Source of the DNA: Burkholderia ubonensis
GTDB taxonomy: Bacteria; Pseudomonadota; Gammaproteobacteria; Burkholderiales; Burkholderiaceae
Direction: 5' to 3'
Length of the DNA stretch: 64,000 bases
Assembly: GCF_001718695.1 (NCBI RefSeq)
Contig: NZ_CP013421.1
Location: 124,001 to 188,000, forward strand
The notes beneath the pieces are model-generated. The model worked only from the letters and a program-made list of their open reading frames with translations. It had not been told where the DNA came from and made no database searches. The translations under genes and the position numbers were made by a program. Below, in pieces: positions 55,128 through 64,000 of the stretch (positions within the stretch are counted from its first letter, which is position 1; each line of letters opens with the position of its first letter).

Positions 55128-55143
55128 TGTGCTGTTTCGGACA
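55128..55143. promoter_or_regulatory. NifA upstream activator sequence (nifV)
   Basis: TGTGCTGTTTCGGACA fits the NifA site TGT-N10-ACA exactly. Its centre is about 130 bp upstream of the predicted nifV start point, the usual distance for looping NifA. Confidence 0.8.
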
Positions 55144-55189
55144 GCGGTGCGTCGGCTGGATGTCGGGTCGTTGGCGCGCGGTGCGCGCG

Positions 55190-55207
55190 ACGTTGCGCGT
55201 GCAACGT
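55190..55207 (-). terminator. Possible terminator hairpin after fdx
   Basis: ACGTTGC-GCGT-GCAACGT is a perfect 7-bp stem with a 4-base loop, about 85 bp past the fdx stop codon. There is no T run, so termination is only possible. Confidence 0.35.
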
Positions 55208-55290
55208 GTCGCGCAGGAGGACGTACGGGCGGGATGAGCGGCAGGCGCGTGACGGAGTGACGAACGGCGGCCCGAGGACGGCCCGCGCGC

Positions 55291-55626
55291 TCAGCGTTCG
55301 CGTGCGAGATTGCGCGTGTGGCGCGGGAGTTCGATCGTCAGGTCGTCGTTGCCGAGGCTCACGCAGCACGCGAGCCGCGACTGCGCGTCGAGCCCCCACG
55401 CGCGATCGAGCTGGTCGTTCTCTTCGTCGTCCGGCGGCGGGAGCGACGCGCCGCCTTCTCGCACGTACACATGGCAGGTCGCGCATGCGGCGACCATCTC
55501 GCATGCGTGCTCGAGCGCGATGCCGCTGGCGAGCAGGCTCTCGCACAACGACGTGCCGCGCGGCGCATCGAATGCATGGCCGTTGGGACACAGCGCAGGA
55601 TGGGGCAGAACCCGGACGCAGGGCAT
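55291..55626 (-). CDS. fdx: Isc-type [2Fe-2S] ferredoxin
   Basis: 111 residues, adrenodoxin/Isc-Fdx type. Cluster ligands: [17 protein letters not shown] (three Cys) and [17 protein letters not shown]. It supplies electrons for Fe-S assembly on IscU. Last gene of the ISC-like operon, 19 bp after hscA. ATG 55626 gives [19 protein letters not shown], the normal start region. Confidence 0.9.
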   Translation of the reverse strand: MPCVRVLPHPALCPNGHAFDAPRGTSLCESLLASGIALEHACEMVAACATCHVYVREGGASLPPPDDEENDQLDRAWGLDAQSRLACCVSLGNDDLTIELPRHTRNLARER

Positions 55627-55645
55627 ACGCGCTCCTCGATATCCG

Positions 55646-57520
<1,875 letters not shown>

Positions 57521-57565
57521 GGCGGGTCTCCGTGCGGTCGGTGCGAATGTCGCGTGCGGGCGTGC

Positions 57566-57889
57566 TCAGACGGCGAAGCTCTCGCCGCAGCCGCAGTTCG
57601 CGGTCGCGTTCGGGTTGTGGAACTTGAAGCCTTCGTTCAGGCCCTCGCGGACGAAGTCGAGCTCGGTGCCGTCGAGCATCGGCAGGCTGCGCGGGTCGAC
57701 GACGACGGTCACGCCGTGCGTCGCGAAGCACAGATCGTCGTCGTTCGGCGCGTCGACGAATTCGAGCGCGTAGGCGAAGCCGGAGCAGCCGCTCGTCTTG
57801 ACCGCGACGCGCAGGCCGAGCCCGGCGCCGCGCTTTTGCAGCTCCTTCTCGATGTGGCGCGCGGCCGCTGGAGTGACGGAGATGGCCAT
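57566..57889 (-). CDS. iscA: A-type Fe-S carrier (IscA)
   Basis: 107 residues. Cluster-binding cysteines are in [14 protein letters not shown] and [10 protein letters not shown]. IscA-type carriers deliver clusters to target proteins; this one is nearest to IscA of isc operons. It lies 45 bp before hscA. Confidence 0.92.
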   Translation of the reverse strand: MAISVTPAAARHIEKELQKRGAGLGLRVAVKTSGCSGFAYALEFVDAPNDDDLCFATHGVTVVVDPRSLPMLDGTELDFVREGLNEGFKFHNPNATANCGCGESFAV

Positions 57890-57896
57890 CGCGCGC

Positions 57897-58271
57897 TCAC
57901 ACGGAAAAGGAACTGCCGCAGCCGCACGTGCTCTGCGCGTTCGGGTTCTGGATCACGAAGCGCGAGCCTTCGAGCCCGTCCTCGTAGTCGACGCGGGCGC
58001 CCGCGAGGTATTGCCGGCTCATCGCGTCGATCAGCAGCGTGACGCCGTCGGTGACGACTTGCAGGTCGTCATCGGCGACCTGGTCGTCGAACGCGAAACC
58101 GTATTGAAAGCCCGAGCAGCCGCCGCCCGACACGTAGAGCCGCAGTTTCAGCTGCGGGTTGCCTTCCGCGTCGATCAGCGCCGCGACTTTCGCGGCCGCG
58201 TTGGGCGTGAAGTCCAGAAAGGCCGGCAGCGGGACGGGCGCGGCGTCGGCGGACGGTTGCAGGAGTTCCAT
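57897..58271 (-). CDS. A-type Fe-S carrier (ErpA/NifIscA-like)
   Basis: 124 residues. It has the motif [15 protein letters not shown] and the C-terminal [10 protein letters not shown]. The first 20 residues are an extension not found in IscA. It is distinct from its neighbour and closer to ErpA. Two A-type genes in a row, with a third at 63011, point to heavy Fe-S demand. It is 7 bp upstream of iscA. Confidence 0.9.
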   Translation of the reverse strand: MELLQPSADAAPVPLPAFLDFTPNAAAKVAALIDAEGNPQLKLRLYVSGGGCSGFQYGFAFDDQVADDDLQVVTDGVTLLIDAMSRQYLAGARVDYEDGLEGSRFVIQNPNAQSTCGCGSSFSV

Positions 58272-58298
58272 GGGGCGATCCTCGAAGGAGTGAAGCGT

Positions 58299-58733
58299 TC
58301 AGTTCGGCGTGGACGTGCAGACCGGCTGCTCGGCGAGCGTCTCGCCGCCCGCGCCCGGATGCCGCGAGCGGAAATCGGCGACGGCGGCCTTGATCGCGTC
58401 CTCGGCGAGAATCGAGCAGTGAATCTTCACGGGCGGCAGCGCGAGTTCTTCGGCGATGTCGGTGTTCTTGATCGCGAGCGCTTCGTCGAGCGTGCGGCCG
58501 CGCACCCATTCGGTGACGAGCGAGCTCGACGCGATCGCGGAGCCGCAGCCGTAGGTCTTGAATCTCGCGTCCTCGATCACGCCGTCGGCATTCACGCGGA
58601 TCTGCAGCCGCATCACGTCGCCGCATGCGGGCGCGCCGACCATGCCGGTGCCGACGTCGTCGGCGCCGGCGTCGAACGAGCCGACGTTGCGCGGGTTTTC
58701 GTAGTGGTCGAGGACCTTGTCGCTATAGGCCAT
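58299..58733 (-). CDS. iscU: IscU-type Fe-S scaffold protein
   Basis: 144 residues. The three cluster cysteines fall at 37, 63 and 106, exactly the IscU spacing, in APACGDVMRLQ, TYGCGSAIASSS and KIHCSIL. Also seen is LPPVK (residues 99-103), the HscA-binding motif. It lacks the extra domains of NifU (ferredoxin and Nfu domains). ATG 58733 lies about 40 bp downstream of the expected sigma54 start. First gene of the operon iscU-A-type-iscA-hscA-fdx. Confidence 0.93.
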   Translation of the reverse strand: MAYSDKVLDHYENPRNVGSFDAGADDVGTGMVGAPACGDVMRLQIRVNADGVIEDARFKTYGCGSAIASSSLVTEWVRGRTLDEALAIKNTDIAEELALPPVKIHCSILAEDAIKAAVADFRSRHPGAGGETLAEQPVCTSTPN

Positions 58734-58784
58734 TGCATGCTCCGCGTGGAGGGATGACGACGGTGGGTTGACGACCGCCGGATT

Positions 58785-58800
58785 TGCAACATCCATGCCA
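58785..58800 (-). promoter_or_regulatory. sigma54 (-24/-12) promoter of the iscU operon
   Basis: On the minus strand TGGCATGGATGTTGCA is a near-perfect RpoN promoter (GG and GC both in place, 10-bp spacing). Expected start near 58774, 40 bp before the iscU ATG. Confidence 0.87.
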
Positions 58801-58842
58801 CGCTTTTTTTTCGCTTGATATCGTGGATGTCGAGCTGCGCAT

Positions 58843-58927
58843 TGTCGAGTTTGTCGCGCGCACCCGGCGAACGGCGCGCGACCTTGTCGCCTTTGTCTGG
58901 TCTTTTCTCGCCTGTGTCGGCTTTGTC
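58843..58927 (+). repeat. Three copies of TGTC-N3-TTTGTC in the iscU/nifA region
   Basis: TGTCGAGTTTGTC (58843-58855), TGTCGCCTTTGTC (58885-58897) and TGTCGGCTTTGTC (58915-58927) share the pattern TGTC-N3-TTTGTC, with starts 42 and 30 bp apart. A fourth copy, TGTCCGGTTTGTC, lies on the minus strand at 61005-61017 before nifB. The positions, upstream of two sigma54 promoters, suggest a regulator binding site. Confidence 0.6.
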
Positions 58928-59040
58928 GCCGCGGGCAGGCGTCGCGATCCGGCCGCACGAGATGGGCGCAGATATTGCTTCGCCATTACGTCGCGCCGGA
59001 GTGCTACACGCGCGGGCGAGCCATCGCAGGAGCGAAAGCC

Positions 59041-60750
<1,710 letters not shown>

Positions 60751-60764
60751 CCGGCGCCGCCATG

Positions 60765-60792
60765 CCGCGCGTGCGCTGAGCTGCACGCGCGG
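60765..60792 (+). terminator. Hairpin after nifA
   Basis: CCGCGCGTGC and GCACGCGCGG form a 10-bp perfect stem with an 8-base loop, 14 bp past the nifA stop. It lacks a T run; it may be a terminator or a transcript-stabilising structure. Confidence 0.5.
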
Positions 60793-60948
60793 CGCCTGAC
60801 TGCGCGCTTGCGCCGCCGCATGCGCGCACGCCGCTTCCGCTTCCACTTTTCTTCCCGACCGACCTCACGCGCACGCCCGCGGTCCCATCCCGCTGCAGCC
60901 GCCGACGCATCGGCGCGCTTCCCTCTGCCGCTTCCCGATTGTGTCGTT

Positions 60949-60964
60949 TGTCGCAACCGCGACA
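60949..60964. promoter_or_regulatory. NifA upstream activator sequence (nifB)
   Basis: TGTCGCAACCGCGACA fits TGT-N10-ACA and is itself nearly palindromic. Centre about 128 bp upstream of the expected nifB start. A TGTCGTTTGTC sequence overlaps its left end (60942-60952), a variant of the repeat seen at iscU/nifA. Confidence 0.8.
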
Positions 60965-61059
60965 GCGGCGGCCGCCGTTCTCGTCGCGGAACACGCGCCG
61001 GCCCGACAAACCGGACATCGGATCCGCCGCTCAGGCGCGCCGCTGCGTGCGTCGCGGCG

Positions 61060-61075
61060 TGGCACGGTTCTGGCT
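61060..61075 (+). promoter_or_regulatory. sigma54 (-24/-12) promoter of nifB
   Basis: TGGCACGGTTCTGGCT keeps the -24 TGGCACG and the essential GC of the -12 element, though the latter reads TGGCT and not TTGCW. The first 12 bases are identical to the hupS promoter. Expected start near 61085. Confidence 0.75.
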
Positions 61076-61118
61076 TTTAACGTCGCACGTCGTCCCCGTC
61101 GAATTCCAGGAGAAGTCC

Positions 61119-62711
61119 ATGCACAGCGCACAGAACGTCGGCATGCCCCCCGCGTCGGCCTATATCGGCATCGGCGAGATCAAACCGCTCGGTATGCCAG
61201 CGGACGTCCCGGCAGCGGGCGGCGGTTGCGGCACGCAGGGCGGCGACGGCAAGGCGAGCTGCGGCTCGTCGGGCGGCCCCGACGACATGCCGGCCGAGAT
61301 CTGGGAGAAGGTCAAGAACCACCCGTGCTACTCGGAAGAGGCGCATCACCACTACGCGCGGATGCACGTCGCCGTCGCGCCCGCCTGCAACATCCAGTGC
61401 AACTACTGCAACCGCAAATACGACTGCTCGAACGAGTCGCGCCCCGGCGTCGTGTCGCAGAAGCTCACGCCCGAGCAGGCGGTCAAGAAGGTCGTCGCGG
61501 TCGCGAGCGAGATTCCGCAGATGACGGTGCTCGGCATCGCCGGCCCCGGCGATTCGCTCGCGAACCCGCAGAAGACCTTCGACACGTTCCGGATGCTCCA
61601 GGAGCAGGCGCCCGACATCAAGCTGTGCCTGTCGACCAACGGCCTCGCGCTGCCTGCGCTGGTCGACGAGATCTGCCGCTACAACATCGACCACGTGACG
61701 ATCACGATCAACATGGTCGACCCGGCCGTCGGCGCGAAGATCTATCCGTGGATCTTCTGGGATCACCGGCGCGTGACCGGCTACGAGGCCGCGCAGATCC
61801 TCCACGAGCAGCAGATGAAGGGGCTCGAGATGCTCACCGCGCGCGGCGTGCTGACCAAGATCAACTCGGTGCTGATCCCCGGCGTCAACGACGAGCACCT
61901 GATCGAGGTCAACCGCGAGGTGAAGAAGCGCGGCGCCTTCCTGCACAACATCATGCCGCTGATCTCCGAACCCGAGCACGGCACCTATTTCGGCCTGAAC
62001 GGCCAGCGCGGACCGAGCGCGCAGGAACTGAAGGCCGTGCAGGACGCGTGCATGGGCGGCGCGAACCTGATGCGGCACTGCCGGCAATGCCGCGCGGACG
62101 CGGTCGGCCTGCTCGGCGAGGACCGCAGCGACGAGTTCACGCTCGACCGGATCGAGGAGATGGAAGTGGTCTACGACCTCGATCGCCGCCGGGCCTATCA
62201 GGACCGCGTCGAGGCCGAACGCAGCGCGCAGCATGCGGCGAAGCAGGAGGCGCTCGCGGCGTCGATGGCGAGCGACGTCGCCACGGATCTCAAGGTGCTG
62301 GTCGCCGTCGCGACGAAGGGCGGCGGGCGCGTCAACGAGCACTTCGGCCACGTGAGCGAATTCCAGATTTTCGAGGTGTCCGCGTCGGAAGCGCTGTTCG
62401 TCGGCCATCGCCGCGTCGACCTCTACTGCCAGGGCGGTTTCGGCGACGACGAGCAATTGCCGTCCGTCGTGCGCGCGATCAACGACTGCCACGCGGTGCT
62501 GGTCGCGAAGATCGGCGCGTGCCCGCGCGACGAGCTGGCGCACGCCGGCATCGAGCCGGTCGAGCGCTTCTCCGGCGAGTTCATAGAGAAGGCCGCGCTC
62601 GCATGGTTCGACGATTACCGCAGCCGCGTCGCGTCCGGCGCGGTCGTGCATGCGGATCGCGGCGACGCGGCGATCCGGCAGGGCGCGTACACCGGCAGCG
62701 CGGCGGCGTAA
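61119..62711 (+). CDS. nifB: FeMo-cofactor biosynthesis protein NifB
   Basis: 530 residues. Radical-SAM cluster cysteines at 90, 94 and 97 ([11 protein letters not shown]), followed by NRKYDC and [12 protein letters not shown]. The C-terminal domain (from about 390) is NifX/NafY-like: [20 protein letters not shown]. It makes NifB-co, the Fe8S9C core of FeMo-co. RBS AGGAGAA sits before ATG 61119. First gene of a run with fdxN and a HesB gene. The N-terminus has a Gly/Cys-rich stretch typical of longer NifB. Confidence 0.97.
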   Translation: MHSAQNVGMPPASAYIGIGEIKPLGMPADVPAAGGGCGTQGGDGKASCGSSGGPDDMPAEIWEKVKNHPCYSEEAHHHYARMHVAVAPACNIQCNYCNRKYDCSNESRPGVVSQKLTPEQAVKKVVAVASEIPQMTVLGIAGPGDSLANPQKTFDTFRMLQEQAPDIKLCLSTNGLALPALVDEICRYNIDHVTITINMVDPAVGAKIYPWIFWDHRRVTGYEAAQILHEQQMKGLEMLTARGVLTKINSVLIPGVNDEHLIEVNREVKKRGAFLHNIMPLISEPEHGTYFGLNGQRGPSAQELKAVQDACMGGANLMRHCRQCRADAVGLLGEDRSDEFTLDRIEEMEVVYDLDRRRAYQDRVEAERSAQHAAKQEALAASMASDVATDLKVLVAVATKGGGRVNEHFGHVSEFQIFEVSASEALFVGHRRVDLYCQGGFGDDEQLPSVVRAINDCHAVLVAKIGACPRDELAHAGIEPVERFSGEFIEKAALAWFDDYRSRVASGAVVHADRGDAAIRQGAYTGSAAA

Positions 62712-62753
62712 CGCGCGCGTCATCAGGATCTCACCCACAACAGGAGCGTCACC

Positions 62754-62948
62754 ATGTCCCTGAAGATCATCGCTTCGACCTGCACCGGCTGCTCGGCGTG
62801 CGAACCGGAGTGCCCGAACGTCGCGATCGGCGAAAAAGGCGGCGTATTCGCGATCGATCCCAAGAAGTGCACCGAATGCGAAGGGCACTTCGACAGCCCG
62901 CAATGCGTCGCGGTGTGCCCGGTCGACGGCTGCATCGTGCCGGCGTGA
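62754..62948 (+). CDS. fdxN: Bacterial-type ferredoxin FdxN
   Basis: 64 residues with two 4Fe-4S motifs, [12 protein letters not shown] and the split [20 protein letters not shown] (an 8-residue insertion typical of nif-linked ferredoxins). Likely electron donor for NifB or nitrogenase. 42 bp after nifB with its own AGGAG. Confidence 0.94.
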   Translation: MSLKIIASTCTGCSACEPECPNVAIGEKGGVFAIDPKKCTECEGHFDSPQCVAVCPVDGCIVPA

Positions 62949-63010
62949 GCCGCGTGCCGACCGCCGTCCACGCGTTCAATGCGTTCAACGACAAGGAGTG
63001 AATCGCGATC

Positions 63011-63415
63011 ATGCTGCCGAATGTCACCATCACCGCCGCGGCGGACAAGTTCATGCGCCGTATCGTGCGTTTCTCGGGCTTGCCGGCCGGCGCGGGCTTC
63101 CGGCTCGTCGTCAGCGCCGGCGGCTGCTCGGGCTATAACGCGGCGTTCAGCGCCGAGGCCGCGCCGCAGGCGGGCGAGGCGGTGCTCGACGCCGACGGCC
63201 TGCGCGTGTTCCTGCCCGCGGAAAGCCGGATGCTGCTCGACGGCGTGACGATCGATTTCGTCGAAACGGCGACGCAGTCGGGCTTCACGTTCACGAACCC
63301 GAACCAGGCGCCGTGCGCGTGCAGCAGCGCCGCGCCGGCGGAGCCCGGCGTCGCGAAGATCGGCATCGACGCGATCGGCCGCGGCCGGCCGCCCGAGCTG
63401 TCGCGCGCGTCGTGA
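63011..63415 (+). CDS. HesB/IscA-family protein of the nifB operon
   Basis: 134 residues, third A-type protein of the window. Cluster cysteines: SAGGCSGYNAAFSA, and CAC in NQAPCACSSAA. The C-terminal 30 residues past the second motif are an extension. HesB-like genes following nifB or fdxN are common in diazotrophs and may supply clusters for NifB. It lies 62 bp after fdxN. Confidence 0.9.
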   Translation: MLPNVTITAAADKFMRRIVRFSGLPAGAGFRLVVSAGGCSGYNAAFSAEAAPQAGEAVLDADGLRVFLPAESRMLLDGVTIDFVETATQSGFTFTNPNQAPCACSSAAPAEPGVAKIGIDAIGRGRPPELSRAS

Positions 63416-63431
63416 GCGACGGGAGCGGACC

Positions 63432-64000
63432 ATGTACGGCGAATCCCGCACGCTCGACGACGCCCTCTCCGCGTTCGCGTGTTCGGCGCTCGGCGGTGGC
63501 CTGCCGGCGCCCGTTGCCGCATGGATCGACGCCGCCGGGCGCTTGCAGCATCGCCCGGACGACGCGCTGGCATTGCTCGAACGCGCGCGGGCGGCGCTGC
63601 CCGCGCATCCGGCGCCGCTGATCGCGTTGTACCGCTTCCATTTCTACGGCCATCGGCTCGCGCAGGCGCGTGCAGTCGGCGAGGCAGCTCTTGCGCTCGT
63701 GCGCACGGCGCTCGGCCCGCGCGTCGCCGATGCGCCGCCGACGGGCGACGCGGTGCGCTACGACGCGACGGTGCGCTTCCAGCTGTTCGTGATGAAGGGG
63801 CTCGCATACCTGAACCTGCGGCTCGGCGAGCGCGCGGCGGCGCGCTCGCTGCTCGACGAATTGCGGCGCCTCGACCCGGACGACCGGGTGGGCGGCGCAC
63901 TGCTGCTGCACGTGCTGACGCGCGACGAACGCCGCGCGGACGACGATGACGACGACGCGCTGCACGCGCATCCGGCGCGCGGCTGGGCGGAGACGCCGAG
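63432..64000 (+). CDS. nif-associated helical-repeat (TPR-like) protein, cut by window edge
   Basis: About 189 residues are in the window with no stop before its end. The ATG at 63432 follows GGGAGCG. TPR-like segments: DALALLERARAALPAHPAPL, LIALYRFHFYGHRLAQARAV, then RFQLFVMKGLAYLNLRLGER and ARSLLDELRRLDPDDRVGG. It parallels the protein at 48303-48779. A run of Asp residues and a basic tail follow. Function unknown. It is 16 bp after the HesB gene, in the nifB transcript. Confidence 0.72.
   Translation, partial: MYGESRTLDDALSAFACSALGGGLPAPVAAWIDAAGRLQHRPDDALALLERARAALPAHPAPLIALYRFHFYGHRLAQARAVGEAALALVRTALGPRVADAPPTGDAVRYDATVRFQLFVMKGLAYLNLRLGERAAARSLLDELRRLDPDDRVGGALLLHVLTRDERRADDDDDDALHAHPARGWAETP

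Larger units (their letters stand above)
54984..55290. promoter_or_regulatory. nifV upstream control region
   Basis: 307 bp without a gene, between fdx (ending at 55291) and nifV. It contains the nifV sigma54 promoter and a NifA-type upstream site, both listed separately, and a hairpin at 55190-55207. The arrangement is that of a classic NifA-activated promoter. Confidence 0.7.
58734..59040. promoter_or_regulatory. Divergent iscU/nifA control region
   Basis: 307 bp without a gene. It holds the iscU sigma54 promoter on the minus strand and three copies of a TGTC-N3-TTTGTC motif on the plus strand at 58843, 58885 and 58915. No canonical NifA site (TGT-N10-ACA) was found. The nifA ribosome site AGGAG lies at about 59028. 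A promoter for nifA itself is not obvious. Confidence 0.6.
60751..61118. promoter_or_regulatory. nifA-nifB intergenic control region
   Basis: 368 bp without a gene. It has a hairpin after nifA, a NifA site at 60949, one minus-strand copy of the TGTC-N3-TTTGTC motif at 61005, and the nifB sigma54 promoter at 61060, all described separately. Confidence 0.65.

Noticed and set aside
58801..59040. Canonical NifA site before iscU
   Set aside because: I checked each TGT in this stretch; none has ACA after ten bases. Only the TGTC-N3-TTTGTC repeats remain.

Overview
The window is GC-rich chromosomal or megaplasmid DNA from a nitrogen-fixing member of the Burkholderiaceae. The evidence is the very high GC content, the Cupriavidus-type (hox/hup) uptake-hydrogenase gene order, an aryl-polyene cluster of the Burkholderia kind and a sigma54/NifA nif cluster. 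Burkholderia vietnamiensis or a diazotrophic Paraburkholderia is a reasonable guess, but no marker gene in the window fixes the species. I saw no rRNA or tRNA gene and no CRISPR array.

Layout. (1) 1-1730: the 3' end of a LysR regulator, then a graveyard of truncated IS3 and IS110 fragments. (2) 1731-23992: a hydrogen-oxidation island. A NodU-type carbamoyltransferase and a NiCoT nickel permease run leftward. Opposite them is one long rightward run: hupS-L-C-D-F-G-H-I-J-K, hypA-B-F-C-D-E, the sigma54 activator hoxA, the H2-sensing regulatory hydrogenase hoxB-hoxC, and the sensor kinase hoxJ. The run starts at a sigma54 promoter with a perfect FNR-type box upstream. (3) 23993-40816: an 810-bp leader and a 16-gene aryl-polyene (APE) cluster, whose genes are almost all overlapping or a few bases apart. 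(4) 40817-47660: satellites. These are two related small exported proteins, a methyltransferase, a flavin halogenase-like enzyme, an exported rubrerythrin, and a PepSY protein, cytochrome b561 and two-component system. (5) 47719-64000: nif genes. Leftward: nifV-cysE-nifW-fixABCX, a thioredoxin-like [2Fe-2S] ferredoxin gene and a helical-repeat gene. Also leftward: an ISC-type operon iscU-iscA-iscA-hscA-fdx behind its own sigma54 promoter. Rightward: nifA, then nifB-fdxN-hesB and a cut-off gene. The structural genes nifHDKENX are not in the window.

How it fits together. HupSL, anchored by cytochrome b HupC, oxidises H2, including H2 released by nitrogenase, and feeds the respiratory chain. HoxBC senses H2 and signals through HoxJ to HoxA, which drives sigma54 transcription of hup. 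The FNR box suggests a second, oxygen-linked input. NifA carries the four-cysteine pattern of oxygen-sensitive NifA proteins and probably drives the sigma54 promoters found before nifV, iscU and nifB. FixABCX supplies low-potential electrons. NifV makes homocitrate, CysE supplies cysteine precursor, and the ISC operon and NifB make Fe-S clusters and the FeMo-co core. The APE genes make a membrane-bound polyene pigment and sit between the H2 and N2 islands.

The most interesting points are: an ISC-type (not NifU/NifS) operon under a nif-like sigma54 promoter; a repeated TGTC-N3-TTTGTC motif in the iscU/nifA and nifB control regions; the FNR plus sigma54 hup promoter; a truncated HypF together with a NodU-like carbamoyltransferase; an internal His-rich insertion in HypB; and an inverted pair of OmpR-type direct-repeat sites between the rubrerythrin and PepSY genes.
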